Position numbers and translations under genes: made by a program. Shown here piece by piece: positions 35,513-47,850 of a stretch of DNA of 64,000 bases (its first letter is position 1; every line of letters starts with the position of its first letter). Source of the stretch: Orientallactaga sibirica (lineage: Eukaryota; Chordata; Mammalia; Rodentia; Dipodidae); contig JAEOAD010000794.1 of NCBI GenBank assembly GCA_036365145.1, positions 620,001 through 684,000 on the forward strand. The letters are read 5' to 3'. A model generated the notes under the pieces. That model was not told where the DNA came from. It did no database searches and saw nothing but the letters and a program-made list of their open reading frames with translations.

Positions 35513-35653
35513 CTAATGACCAAACACCCAGGCAAGCGTCTGGGTTGTGGACCTGAAGGGGAACGTGACATTAAAGAGCATGCATTTTTCCGGTATATTG
35601 ACTGGGAGAAACTTGAACGCAAAGAGATCCAGCCTCCATATAAGCCAAAAGCT
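35513..35653 (+). CDS. PRKCB: PRKCB exon, end of the kinase core and start of the AGC tail (residues 575-621)
   Basis: This 141-bp exon (47 codons, phase 0-0) encodes [40 protein letters not shown] and PPYKPKA. It closes the C-lobe and opens the AGC-kinase C-terminal extension, with the PPYKPK motif. It is the last exon shared by the two isoforms. From its donor (GCT|gtaagt at 35654) the transcript is spliced either to the beta-II exon at 60187 or to the beta-I exon, which is expected downstream of the window. Sequence is intact. Confidence 0.98.
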
Positions 35654-36539
35654 GTAAGTAAACTGTTCTCTCTGGTTGCCAGGTCCTCAGACACAATGTG
35701 CTCTTTCTCTTGCCCCCCGTGCGTGCCCTGAATGCTCTCTGAGGCGTAGACGTCTATGCATCCATTTGACTATGTCTACGGGCACTCCCTTGTATACACG
35801 AAGCCACCAGGCACTAACATGGAGATTTCACTTCCATTTATGCAGCCTGGCCTCTAAATAATGGGAAAGACAATTGCTATTGAGTTTTTGTTGTATTGGT
35901 TCAATTATCATAGCTGTCTTAGATGACACCTTTTAGGGGGTGGCTCTTGGGTGAGCTAAGTCCAAATGTACTTTTGGACTATGATAAAGAATCTAATTTT
36001 GCCCACCTTCTTTCAACTGTGTCTGTCATTTTCTCTTCATACCGACATTGAAAAGGTCATGTTGTTTATCTTAACAGCATTTAAATTTAATTCTGAAACC
36101 TATACCACTGCACCTGAGTCAGTAACTAACATTGGTCCACCACCCAGCCCTTTTCCCAGGCGAAAGAGAAGGTGGGAGAAGTTGACGTGCTCCTGAGTCA
36201 TAGACCTCCTGGAGGCTGGGGTGTAGAAGCAGCACGTTCCGTTCTGGTAGTCATGAGTCCATGGGAGAGCTTTCCATCCCCAAAGACCCAGCGGGGAGTT
36301 CTTGTCAGCTTTCGGGGAGGAGGGGTTGCACCTGAATTAACCAGAACTGTGATTCTGCTGCATGGCTATTTCTTTGTTAAATTAAGTGCAGCACAGACCT
36401 GGTAACTTTATTGTGGCTTGTGAACCCACACCACTGAGGCTGAAAAGTGAACGTAAACATTGTCATTGAAACCTTAAGTCGTAAGACTCTTGGTGTTAGG
36501 ATGAAGAAGGTGATAATGATAGTTATTTTGACACACAAA

Positions 36540-36760
36540 AAAATTGTTGATTTGTTGAGCACTTATTACTAGGCCCCATGTTAAGCACTTCACACAAAGC
36601 ATCTAATTAAATCCTCACAACAGCCTACTAAGGCAGATTGCTGGTACCCCAGGATATGGGAGAGGGGCACCAAGCTTAAGTGCTTTGACCAAGGTCACAG
36701 AAGCAGTAGTGATGAAGAGAAAGGCCAGACCCTGGAGCGTGTGACTCCACTGGCCAGTGC
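36540..36760 (-). mobile_element. MIR SINE, antisense
   Basis: 'gagcacttattactaggccccatgttaagcacttcac', 'attaaatcctcacaacagcc' and 'gaccaaggtcacagaagcagtag' follow the antisense MIR order. Confidence 0.75.
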
Positions 36761-36954
36761 CTGGGGGAAAGAGCAGTAGTGTAACGAGTCTCCCAGATGT
36801 CTTCATATCTCCCTGGAGCTGCTTCATACTCACTCCAGGCAGCTATCTCCCAGGCCCACAGCATCCCTGCTGAGCCAGTTTCTCTATGGATGTATCTGGG
36901 CACTGAGAACTCAAGCTCCCTGGAAGGAAATGGTTCCATGTTGGGCCCTTTCAA

Positions 36955-37305
36955 ACTTCTATTGTGTGTGAGTGTGTGTGCGTGCACATATGTGTGTACA
37001 GACTTGCATACCCCATACACATGCATCTGGAGGCCAAAGGAAAATGGAAGTTATCCCTCCATTGCTCTTATACCGTATTTTCCCTGAGACAGGATGTCTC
37101 ATGGAAATTAAAGTTCCCTGATTTTTGGTTAATTGACTGACCAGGGACCCCAAGCAATCCTTCTATCTCCCCACCACCTCCTTAGCACTGAGGTTATAGG
37201 CATGTGCTGCCACGCCCAGCTTTTTATGCAGTTGCTGGGGGTTGAACTCAGGTCCTTCGGCTTGGGTAGCTGCACTCTTGACCTGCTGAGTACCTCCCAA
37301 GCCCC
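36955..37305 (-). mobile_element. B3/B4-type SINE, antisense
   Basis: It has a TG-rich left end, 'catctggaggccaaaggaaaatgg', a B1-like 'agcactgaggttataggcatgtgctgccacgcccagc' and a tRNA-like 'gttgaactcaggtccttcgg...cctgctgagtacctcccaagcccc'. Confidence 0.65.
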
Positions 37306-39024
37306 TCTGTGGAATGTTGCCTTTTACCCTGGAATCCTCATGTCCAGAACTCTGCTTCACCCCCTCCTGTAAGGGAGCCTTGTATGACATCATTTCTAGA
37401 TACCTGTGGTTTTCCAGGTCATGGACATTGGTCTTAGAACATGGACACAGGACTGGGCATGGTAGTTTCTAATAGTGGCTGCCCACTGGTGAGGAGTGAA
37501 TCAACACTTGATTATTGTAGGGCTGGTGAGCTTGGGCCAGTAAGGGCCCCTCCGCCCTACTATTTCGTCATCTGTACTGTGGCAAGGGCAATGGTTTCTG
37601 TGTCTGAAGACCCTTCTGCACAAAGTACTTGGGATGTGCTAGGCTCATAACAAGGGCTCAAGGCTGTGGACTGTGAGGATTAGTGACATCCCACAGTGGG
37701 TAAGGGCTTGGGTGCAAGGTCTGTGATGGGTGGGTCAGTGTTGAGTCTTGCTGGTGCTACTCCTTAACATAATGCCTGTGTGAAGACTCGGGGGAGGACG
37801 GGCTTCTATATGTCCTTGGCCATATAACTGCTTTTATTGAATCCTATGAGAAAAAAGTCAAAAGGTGACCTACAAGAGATGAGTGGCCTCTGGGAAATTG
37901 GCCGTTCAGGGGTGGGACAATGACCAACTTGGTTTTTGCAGGGCCATTTGTGAGCACTAAAAATGTGGAAACCCCACCCTTCCCCATTCTCTACTTTGCC
38001 AGAAGAAAGATGTGACTGCATCCGTACCCACCAGCATTTAGCCCAGTGGACATTTGGGGTGCATTCTGGAATTGTAAACCAGTGGTTTTCAAAGTGTGCT
38101 CCTTGGGCCAACAGCTTCAGCATGGCCTGGAATGAACATTGGGAATGAATATCTTTGATCCACCCTAGACATCCTGGGTCCAGGAGAGGCATGGGGTTGT
38201 GGTTTGAAAAGATGCAGGTGGAGAAGCATCAGTTTGGAGTGGAGGATCAAAAGCTCATGCATGAGAGAGGCAGAGGCTGGAGGACAGGGGTAGGAAAAAC
38301 AGCCTGTTTACATGGAAGACTGGTTCTCTTTCCAGTCTGGGGATAGGGCAGTGGCTTAGAGGGCTGTGAGCTGCAAGAAGGCATGGGAGGGGCAAGATAG
38401 AGAAATGGGGATCTTCTCTGGAGACAGGGCTCAGCAGAGCCCTGTCTTCATGATCCCACAGGAAGCTGGAAACTGGTATTTGCAGAAAAAATCCCACTGT
38501 TTCTTGGCATATCAGCAACAAATATTTAAAAATTAAACACAACCATGACCCACATGTGGCCTGTGGACTGTCAGTGTGTAATCTCTGGAGGTGGTGATGG
38601 CTCAAGTCAAGGTGACATTTAGCCAGTTCCTGTTAGTACTGGTTGTTGACATTAAGAGTCCGTTCTGACAAGGGAACTAATAATTGTGACTAACCCTGCT
38701 AAGGGATCGTAAATGTGAGAGGTTTGTCCAGTGCCTGGATCATAGACATGGCCATTGTCACTGATAATGATCTCAGGGATGATATTACTGATAATTGTCA
38801 TATTAACCATGTAGTTAGATAATGACTGGCAATCAATAATAAGATCTGCCAGTGGCTGTGTGATTGGTAGTGTTTTCTGTTGTCATCCTGAATTGCTTCA
38901 TGAGGACTTAACACTGACTTTCAAAATACAACCAGACCAGACTGAGTTTCCAGATATGCTGCCACAGCCCTGAGAGGAAGCGGGCTTGCCCTGGATCTCA
39001 GACTGAGTCAAAAATACAGTTGAC

Positions 39025-39190
39025 GCCGGGCATGGTGGCGCACGCCTTTAATCCCAGCACTCAGGAGGCAGAGGTAAGAGGATTGCCGTGAGTTCGAGGC
39101 CACCCTGAGACTACATAGCTAATTCCAGGTAAGCCTGGACCAGAGTGAGACCCTACCTTGAAAAGCCAAAAAAAAAAAAAAAAAAAAAAA
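39025..39190 (+). mobile_element. B1 SINE with target duplication
   Basis: Starts gccgggcatggtggcgcac and ends in a pure A run. 'tacagttgac' occurs on both sides (about 39015-39024 and 39192-39201), indicating a recent insertion. Confidence 0.93.
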
Positions 39191-39454
39191 GTACAGTTGA
39201 CCCATGGTATGTTGAGGGTTGGTTTGAGGATCCTCTTGAATACCAAACTCCATGGAGACTCAGGTCCCTTATGTAGAAAGTGTAGTTTTTGTATCCTCCT
39301 GTATACCATAAATCATCTAGGGTTACTTATTATGCTTAATAAATGCAAATGCTATGTAAATAGCTGTTACACTGTTCAGGGAGTATTGATGAAATAAATT
39401 CTACATGTGATCATGTATTCAGTATAAATGCAACTTTTATCCTTTTATTATTTA

Positions 39455-39612
39455 TTTATCTTGGGTTGTTTTTTGTTGAGGTTGGATATTGCTATATAGC
39501 CCAAGCTAGCTTGGAATTTGCTATGGAATCCAGGCTATCCTCAAACTTATGATCTTCCTGCTTTAGTCTCCCAAATGCTAGGATTATAGGCATGTAATCC
39601 TACCCAGCTATA
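39455..39612 (-). mobile_element. Old B1-like SINE
   Basis: 'tgttgaggttggatattgctatatagcccaagctagc' and 'tctcccaaatgctaggattataggcatg' are a diverged reverse-complement B1. Confidence 0.65.
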
Positions 39613-39683
39613 AAAATCAATTTTCATCCATGGTTGGCTGAATCACTGTGAAATTGTGGGTGTGGAGTTCTGATGCTAATGAT

Positions 39684-39920
39684 GGGCTGGAGAGATGGCT
39701 TAGCAGTTAAGACGTTTGCCTGTAAAGCCAAAGGACTTCAGTTCAATTCCCTAGGACTCACATAAGCCAGATGCACAAGGTAGCGCATGCATCTGGAATT
39801 TGTTTGCAGTGGCTGGAAGCCCTGGTGTACCCATTCTCTCTCTCTCTCTCTTTTCTTCTTCTTCTTTCTTTCTCACTCTCTCAAATAAATAAATAAAATA
39901 AAATAAAATATTTTTTAAAA
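39684..39920 (+). mobile_element. DIP-like SINE
   Basis: Nearly full length: 'ggctggagagatggcttagc' head, 'gtttgcctgtaaagccaaagg', 'gccagatgcacaaggtagcgc', 'gtttgcagtggctggaagccctgg', CT-rich run, AATAAA tail. Its tail is near AATGACAGG, resembling the AATGATGGG before it. Confidence 0.85.
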
Positions 39921-40309
39921 TTAGGTAATGACAGGCAGACACACTGCCCACTTACTTGATTCTACCTTTTCACACCCCGTGTATCTTGCAGATGCAAGCA
40001 TTATCATCCTCACTCCCATCCTTTCTTATCTGTCTTCCATTTCTGAAAGGCCTGGCTGAGTGTGCAGAGTTCCTTGCTTGTATCTGTCACTGTCCCTGGT
40101 TCATGTACACTACTAAGCAAGTAGAGTTCACAGAGAGAACAAACAAGGAGCAGTAACAGAGGGTTGTGTTCAAATATCAGTGAAGGGCACTATTATTGGA
40201 GGTTCATTGAAATCACTTTCAATGGGTTGAGTGGTCAGCAGAGCATTGTTTGAACCCACAGTGAAAGACTCTGGCTTTGGATACTCTTGTAGTGGACAAA
40301 GTAATGCAT

Positions 40310-40600
40310 TAATATTTGTTTTTGCATGTGGATGTATGTCCATTTGTGTGGGGTGCACTCATGTGCAGGTGTATATGGAGGCTGGAACTGACAATGGTGC
40401 CTTCCCTGATTGTTGGCCACTTAATGTACTGAGACAGTGTCTCTCACTTGAGTCCAAAGTTTACCAGGTCAGCTACCCAGCTGGGATTGCAGGAGGGCTA
40501 CCAAGCCCCTGACATTTATGTGGGTGCTCTTAATCTGAACTCTGGTCTTCATACTTGCATAGCAAGCACTTTATTCATGGAGCCATTTCCCAGCTGCCTA
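40310..40600 (-). mobile_element. B3/B4-type SINE, antisense
   Basis: 'gtgtatatggaggctggaactg', 'cccagctgggattgcagg', 'aatctgaactctggtcttcatac' and 'gagccatttcccagc'. Confidence 0.55.
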
Positions 40601-40839
40601 TTGCTTACAGCCCCCACCCAACCCCCGGTAGCTTTCTAGTACCCTATGATAATATCCATCATTCTTTGGCATATGTGGCTTTTGAAATTTGCCAAAGCTG
40701 GGCCTCTGTCCCTTCCCCAGCTTTGGCTCCCGACTGTAAGCTCCAGCATTTCTAGAACCAGCATTCTTTCTCCTCCTCAAGCACAGTGTTTCTCTTCTTG
40801 CTCACTTTGTTCATGCAACGCCAACATGCTCCTCACCTG

Positions 40840-41112
40840 TCCTCCTGGGGGCTGGCCACTGACCTTCATCAAGTCAACAGAATGTCACCTTCTCGTGGAG
40901 GCTCCCCTTGATTCCTGAGTAGAAATCTGTTTCCACCCTATAAACAAACCCATCACACATTGTTGCAATTGTGTACTCCACATAATGTCTGTGGTTTTGT
41001 TCCAATAGACTATGGCTGTGGCTTCTTCAGTGTCAAATCCAGGCAGAGCCTAGGGTAAAGTTTAGCACATAATAGATGCTTGAGAATTTGAACTGAATAA
41101 ATGAATAAATGA
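40840..41112 (+). mobile_element. L2 LINE 3' end
   Basis: 'aatgtctgtggttttgttcc', 'gcagagcctagggtaaagtttagcacataatagatgcttgagaat' and terminal 'gaataaatgaataaatga' match the L2 terminus. Confidence 0.6.
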
Positions 41113-41604
41113 CCACCATAAAACAAAGTGCTGTCTCACATGGTGCCACGGAACACAAAGGATTCGTTAGAGGTACACACTAGAGTACAAGGTGTTTTTC
41201 TTCTGCACAGCAGGGTGTCTCAGATAAATTTGTGGTTGTGTAAGCTGCTACTGTATTTATAAAGGGCTGTAATTTGACTGCTGCATTGCAGACTGGTGGT
41301 GCTGTGCAGTCTGCACAGGGCAGGTGAGGGGCTGCTGAAGGAGCTGAATATGCCGTGCATTGACTCATTGGTCTTTGGGTGGAGAGGGCTGCATGCTCTG
41401 CTGTCTATCCTTACACAGGCTGGTTGAGTGCTATCAGTGTCATGCAGGAACCTGGCAGAGTTTCTTCAGCATGCGTGTGCGAATCACCTGGATGTGTGGT
41501 ACAGATGTACACTCTGATTCAGATGCTCTGGGGTGGGGCCTGAGATTCAGCATTTCTCCCATGCTCCCAGTTGATAGGAGGCTGCTGGACCACTTTGTGA
41601 AGCA

Positions 41605-41935
41605 GTGTATCATTTACCATCTCCTTGCTGGGACAAAACACCCAACCAGAAGCAGCTTATGAAAGGAAAGGGTTTTTTATTTTTCTTTCAGGTTTAGAGT
41701 TTTTGAGGGTAAGTTTTTTTTATAGACATCACATCTTCACACCAGCAGGGAAGAAGCAGCAAGAGCAAACTCAGTGTAGCAAGCAGGGATGGGCTATAAC
41801 ACCCCAAGGCCTGCCCACAGTGACACACCTCCTCCAGCAAGGCTCCACCTCCCAAACAGCGCCATCAACTGGAGATCAAGTATTCAAATACATGAGTCTA
41901 TTTGGGGGGGCAATTTACATCCTAACCACAACAAG
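41605..41935 (-). mobile_element. MaLR-type LTR, minus strand
   Basis: 'ttgctgggacaaaacacccaaccagaagcagcttat', 'cccacagtgacacacctcctccagc' and 'catcaactggagatcaagtattc' are reverse-complement landmarks of rodent MaLR LTRs. Confidence 0.65.
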
Positions 41936-42734
41936 CAGGTACCAGAACACCTAGCCATGGGGTGCAGCTGGCCACAAGTGGGATGGAAGATCCTATTATC
42001 AGCAGTGTAGGAAGGGGCCTATAGGAAAGCAGTGGTCATGGTGAAGTACACAATGTTCTGATGAAATGGGACTTAGACTGTTGTGGGTCAATGCAGAGTG
42101 GGAGGGAGGTGGTAATGTGTAACCTACCTGTTGAGAGCATGTGATGGTTTTATCCCCAAGTGGAGACAATGTCAGGTGCTGAGTCACCCATTCAGCAAGT
42201 GATGAGGTGAGTGCTGTGCTGGGGCCTGAGAACATGTAATGAACATCATAGATGTCCCTGTCCAGTTGAAGCATATCTTCTAGAGAGAGCCATAGAATCA
42301 TACACAGAAAAGCAAGGAGAAGATACAGTGTGTTGGAAATCAATAAGCATTAGAGAGGAATAAAAGCAGCTATGGAATCTGGGAGATCCAAGGTGGGAGA
42401 CAGCTTTATGGAGAAAGTGGCATTTAGGCAAATCCAGGACAAAGGTAAGGGAGGGAGCCACATGTGCATCCTAGGGGCCGAGGGGTGGTTAGTGTGGCAG
42501 AAACAGGTGCAAGGGCTCTGAGACAGGAGCTTACCTGACATGTGTAGTGGCTATGAGAGTTCAAGGTATCTTGGCTGGGTAATTAAGGGAGAAGGTAAAA
42601 GGAGAGGGACCAGAGAGGCCACTGAAGGGGCAGATGGCACTAAGAACAGAACATCTTTGGTTTTTACTCCAACTTGTGAGCAGAGAAATAGCAACCTGAC
42701 ACTAGGTTTTATTTCATTTCATTCTGAATCCCTG

Positions 42735-42850
42735 TCATATCATGTAGCCAAGCTGGCTTCAGACTCACTGTGTAGCCAAGGATGACCTTGAACTTCTGAT
42801 CCTCTTGCCTCTACCTTTCTGATTTATGCACTATCTTACCCAGTTCATGC
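42735..42850 (-). mobile_element. B1-like fragment
   Basis: 'gtagccaaggatgaccttgaacttctgatcctcttgcctctacc' is a diverged reverse-complement B1 or B4 piece. Confidence 0.55.
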
Positions 42851-43831
42851 AGGGCTGGTGATCAAATTCAGGCACATCTCTAGCCCTGACACTAAGTTTT
42901 AATAGGCACACTCTGGCTCCAAGGGTGAGGTCAGGGAGAGCAGACAAGAGGCACTTAGAAAAGAGCTGCTGGAGACCCTTCAGGGTATACTTATTTTGGC
43001 AACCCCAGGAGCTCCCCAGCTCCTGACACCTTGTAGGTACTCAGTATTTGTCCAATGGGGCATGACAGATGGGTGGACAGGAATCTGTTCTAACTATGTA
43101 ATTGTTCTTTAAACCCAAAGCCCAGTAGTCCGGGGTTTGGTCCTGGTATAAAGAGGATGAACTAATGAAGTAGGTATCAGGAAAGCTGTGATCAGAGTGC
43201 TGCTCACAGGGCTCAGAGCAGATTGTGCTCATGCTATGGGCTGTACTTCCTTCTGCCAGTGAGGAAGATAAAGGTGACTTAAGAGGCTGTCAGTGCTGAG
43301 TCCCTGTGTCTGGGAGATGCACTTCAGAATTTTGCCATGCAATGGTAGAGGGTGCACTGAGACCATGCCATTTTACGTATCTGCATTTTGTATGTTTTAT
43401 TATGAAATGTGTACTACATGCATTCTAATGTCATGGTTCAAGTTATGCTAATATACTGTGTTGAAATTGAAATGCTTGATTGAGATTTTCATGGTATTCA
43501 TAAATTATCAAGAATTGCCTTCATTAAGTCCTGGTGCCCCTCATCTGAGAGGTACTAGAGAGTGTCTTGTTGAGAAAACGAGGTGGGGGAGTGCACATGC
43601 TGGGGCCTAAGGCTTCCATGCTCCAATGAGATAACGCTGGGCTCCGCTTACCCAGTCAGCCGTGTAGCCACAGCCATTTGAAGGATGAGAGAAAAGTGAA
43701 GCCATCCTGCTTCTTAAAAACCCACTGGGTCTTGAGTGCATACACTCAGCTGCCCTGTGCTAAGAAAGCTCTGCTCACCAGAAACTTGAGCAAGCTAGTC
43801 GTCAGTTCTCTGTGAGAAGTAGACATTAAAA

Positions 43832-43975
43832 ATCAGGCCTGCTGATGCGAGCCTACAATCCTACCTACTCAGGAGGGTGAGGCAGGAGATCACAAGTTCA
43901 AGTCCTGCCTGGGCTAGAGTGAGTTCAAGACCAGCCTGGGCAACTTAGTGACACCTTGTGTCAAAACTAAAAGCA
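43832..43975 (+). mobile_element. Old B1-like SINE
   Basis: 'ctactcaggagggtgaggcaggagatcacaagttcaag' and 'caagaccagcctgggcaac' are closer to an ancestral 7SL-type monomer than to the young B1s here. Confidence 0.6.
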
Positions 43976-43977
43976 GG

Positions 43978-44222
43978 GCTGGAGAGATGACTTAGTGGTT
44001 AGGATGCCTGCCTGCAAAGCCTAAGAACACCTGTTTGATTCTCCAGGTCCCACGTTTAGCCAGATGCAAGTGATACAAGTGCACAATGTCGCACATGTGC
44101 ACATGCGCACAAGGGGGTGCGTGCATCTGGAGTTCATTCACAGAGTCTGAGAGGCCGCTGGTGCACCCATTCTCTGTCTCTCTGTGTGTGTGTGTGTGTG
44201 TTTCTCTCAAATTAAAAAAAAA
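43978..44222 (+). mobile_element. DIP-like SINE
   Basis: 'gctggagagatgacttagtgg' head, 'gcctgcaaagcctaag', 'tctggagttcattcacag' and a (GT)n-interrupted tail (44181-44201) before an A run. Confidence 0.8.
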
Positions 44223-44243
44223 CAACAACTAAAAGTAGAGCAG

Positions 44244-44330
44244 AAGACTGGAGATATAACTCAGTAGTGGAACACTTACCTAGCATATATGGGGCCCTGG
44301 GTTCAATTCCCAGCACCACATACAGGCACA
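44244..44330 (+). mobile_element. ID-like SINE
   Basis: 'gactggagatataactcagtagtgg', 'cacttacctagcatatatgggg' and 'gggttcaattcccagcacc' match the tRNA-Ala-related ID head. It is not a tRNA gene, because the cloverleaf stems do not hold. Confidence 0.75.
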
Positions 44331-45124
44331 TGTGTGTGCACAAACTCACACACCAGACACCTCTCCCCGCCTCCTTGCATTGCTTTGTGAGCAACCATCT
44401 GGCTCTTGGAGACATGCTCAGCATGTTTGCTCCCTCTTTTCTTCTACTGCAGCCCAGGGCTAGGGCCTCCCACCTGTGTGACAGACCCACCAGACTAATG
44501 CCCACCATATATATACGTATATCACGTATATCAAGTTTCGTTGTCTCACAACATCACCTCATCAGGAAAGCCTAGAGATCTTGCAAGCTGTCAGTGCAAA
44601 GCCCCTTATCCTCTCTGATTTCAGTATTGCTTCCACAATCTGCCAACAAGTGGTCATCCATGTACTCTGAGTCTAGTGAGAACGCGCTATTTCAGGAAGA
44701 ACCCACTTTTCAGTGATTCTGTCATCCGAAAGCATTGTTTATGTAGCTGAGGTGAGAAGCTTTGAGCGTCTCTTTAATGAGCTGCAGTTCCGTTCATGTG
44801 ACATTCTCCTCCAAACTCGTCTGCCCTTTCACTGTATGAGCAAATGTGTCTGTGTGCGTGTGGCTGAAGGTGTGTGTTTGATGTCCTGACATTTCTGAAT
44901 TGAAGGCAGAAAGTGTAACCTTTGTCTGTTTGCTATTCAAACTCCAAATTCAAGGCTTAAGAAAGGGATCTAGCTTCTACTCGATATGATTTATTTAAGC
45001 ATTGAACTTAACTCTCCCCAAGTACCAAATACTCAAGAGAACAATACCTGTTTGAAAATTGTGATTTAAAGTAATTCACATTAAACACACACTATTCAAA
45101 CATATTGGAAAAAATACTGAATTC

Positions 45125-45320
45125 TTGTCTGTGCTGAACACTGTTCTAACTATTTCCCAGGCATTGCCTCATTTAATTCTCATGACAGCTCTATGACGTA
45201 GTCATTAATCACCATGTGACAGAAGAGGGAGTAGAGCTTGCAGAGGCTCAAGAGTTATGTAAGATGTAGCAGCTAGAAGGTTTCAGAGCCCAGACTTGAA
45301 CTCCAGGCTCTGCATTGCCT
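45125..45320 (-). mobile_element. MIR SINE, antisense
   Basis: 'tgctgaacactgttctaac', 'cctcatttaattctcatgacagctctatgacgtag', 'gcagctagaaggtttcagagcccagacttgaactc'. Confidence 0.75.
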
Positions 45321-46063
45321 AAGGTCCTTGGAAAGACTGTTGGATGAAGTCAGAGCACCTGGTAAGGTCTGGGATTGTGCTAATGAGCAAACAGCCATGC
45401 TAGCACCATTTCATGGTGTTTGTTACATAACGGTAAAAGACAGAGTATTCTTGCAATTCAAATGACTTAAAATTTATTTTAAATTATTGCAACAAACACA
45501 TAGTGCATTCACACCTTTTACAATTCGCTAGCAGGATTTGAAAAGATGCAAATCTCACTTGTTCCGAAGGCTTGGATTTCAAGGCTGACAGAGACAGTAG
45601 GCATTGACTTACTGTAGGCACAGGGCAGGGCAGCATCTGAAAGGAGGCACTGGAGTCGGGCTCAGTACAGAGGCGATGTTTCTGCACTCTGTTCTAGTAG
45701 ATCCTGAGTTTGCAAGAATCTTAATAAAAATAGTAGATGCATTCATATACCAACTAACAAGTAGTCCAGAGTCATTTTGGACACATATCCTGGGACCTGT
45801 CTGTCACCCTTTCCATCTACTCTCCACCCCATGGAGAATCCATTTAAATTGCAGATCAAATCAAGCTCCCTTCCAATGGTTGAAATTGGCAGGTGCCTAG
45901 GCCAAATAAAGTTCCAAAACCACTTGGCATGTACATGACTTTGAGCTGTCCCCTGGAAGACAAGCCAACAGTTGGACCTGAATTAGTGAAGGGAAGGTCA
46001 CACAATGGGAGAGAGTGTGGCACTGTTAGGATGTGTTTGGCTATAACTACTGAAATATAATAC

Positions 46064-46086
46064 CAATCTTTCAATTTGAAAGATTG
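46064..46086. repeat. Palindrome with 11-bp perfect arms
   Basis: caatctttcaa, one central t, then ttgaaagattg. It could form a hairpin or cruciform. No function assigned. Confidence 0.9.
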
Positions 46087-46299
46087 TCTTGGAAGTCAAA
46101 TTCAACTCCTTCATTCTACAGATGAGCAAGGGACTAGAGATTTGCCTAAGTGGGTGGCTTATGCAGGGAATGTAACAGAACTAAGGCAAGAAATCTGACC
46201 CTCCATCTAATGAAGCAGGACCTTATTAATAATGTAAATTTACAACCATTGCTTTAAGACAAGTTAGGCATGTTCAATTAAACTACTTTTACTGGAGGG

Positions 46300-46510
46300 T
46301 ATAGCTCGATGTACTTAGCTGATCTTTTTTTACCCTCATAAGCATCCCATGAGACAGGCGTTTTTCTTAGTTTTTCTACATATAATGAAATAGATTGGAC
46401 TTATGAGCTAAGTAACTTGCCCATGGTCCATGCAGCTAGGAAGTCTGAGTGCCAATTTAATTTTAAACCCAATTCCTTTACCTCAAAACCCGTATTTTTA
46501 GCCATTCTAA
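46300..46510 (-). mobile_element. MIR SINE, antisense
   Basis: 'cataagcatcccatgagacaggcg', 'gctaagtaacttgcccatggtccatgcagctagg' follow the antisense MIR order. Confidence 0.7.
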
Positions 46511-47384
46511 TGTTTCTTGTCTCGTCAGACAAACTCGTTTACACAGATGCAGAAGTTCGGTTGCTCTTGCTTCAGTCTTGAGCTTATCTACCTTCCTGAG
46601 GCCTGGGCTCTGTTGGGTGGGTACTCCTTGAATCTTCAGCCATCTCTGCCCACATTATAATGCTTATCCCAACATCCTCGAAAGCTTTTGCGTTCTCAGA
46701 GCTCAAGTAGAAAAGCATATGGACCCACAGAGACTGTCCAGCTGAAAGAATATGGACCAAGCGTCATATGGACCCAGGACTCAACCTAGGCTTTGCTGCT
46801 AAACAGCTAGCTGAGTAAAGAAGGACATTAGAGAGGCCTCTGGGCCTCCACAGGTGTAGGTTTTGTGATCTCGGCTTGGTACTTTGCCTTTCCCAGATCA
46901 GACTTTCTCTCAGTCTGATGCGTTAACTCTCAAGCCTTCTCTGCTCCAGTTCTTGACACTCAAGTCCTAATCCCTATGGTCTCAGCTGATAGCCCCTATC
47001 CCCTGTGCCACTTGAAAACCTGAGGCTCATATATAAGTGGGTGGCCCTCTACTTCCTGTCCTGTCTCTGTAGAGCTATGTTGGTCTCTTTCCCCTTTAAC
47101 CCCTAGTGTAAGACTTGCCCATTCCCACTCTGAACCCCATCCTCCCATCTCCTGTGCAGACCTCTGTTTCTGCAGCTTTCCTTTGCATTAACCAAAGCTC
47201 CCATGGTTACAAGTAGGAACTTTATACAAGCTAAATTTTAAGTGAAAAAGTGAGTATTCAGATGTGGCTGGACCTCTGCCCTTAAAGAGGCCCTTGTGAC
47301 ACCATTTCCTCATGTTCCTGGGATTATTTACACTGTATTGACTCAAGTTCTCCTTTTCAGAAGACTGTTGTGGGCACTGTGTTA

Positions 47385-47810
47385 ACCAGCCTTTTATCAT
47401 TGTGACAAGTGCCTAGTAGAAACTGGACCAGCCCATGGTCAGCTGCCTCCATTGCCTCTGGGCCTGTGGTGAGGTAGAGCATTATAGCAGAAGAGCATGG
47501 TGGAGCAGAACTGCTCACCTCCTGGCAGTCGGGAAGCAGAGAGAGACAGGAAGTGGCCCGGGACCGGCTCTGTCCCTCAGAGGCCCATCCCTTCTCCATC
47601 AGTCCACTTCCTACAACTAGGCCCACATTCCACAGTCCCACCTCCACATGGTCTATTCAGATTTTTAATTTATTAATGATCTATTAGGTCAAAAGCCCAT
47701 ATGTTCTAATTGTCTCTGGAAACACTCTCACAGAAACACCCAGAAACATGCTTTACTCATCTCCTAGGCATCTCTCAATCCTATCAAATTTATCCATCAT
47801 AGACACGTAA
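47385..47810 (-). mobile_element. Rodent interspersed repeat (MaLR- or URR1-like), minus strand
   Basis: 'gttaaccagccttttatcattgtgacaagtgcc', 'gggcctgtggtgaggtagagcattatagc', 'cacagaaacacccagaaacatgc' and 'tctcaatcctatcaaat' follow the order of the copy at 736-1220, in a diverged form. It ends just before the ERV LTR. Confidence 0.5.
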
Positions 47811-47850
47811 CAACAAGCAACTGGTTTTCCATACTCTCAACAACTTCTAC

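Noticed and set aside
41625..42010. Frames of 70-110 codons in LTR-like repeats
   Set aside because: They sit inside MaLR-type LTR sequence, which is non-coding.
44244..44330. tRNA-like sequence with A and B box motifs
   Set aside because: It is an ID-like SINE; a proper acceptor stem and cloverleaf cannot be formed.
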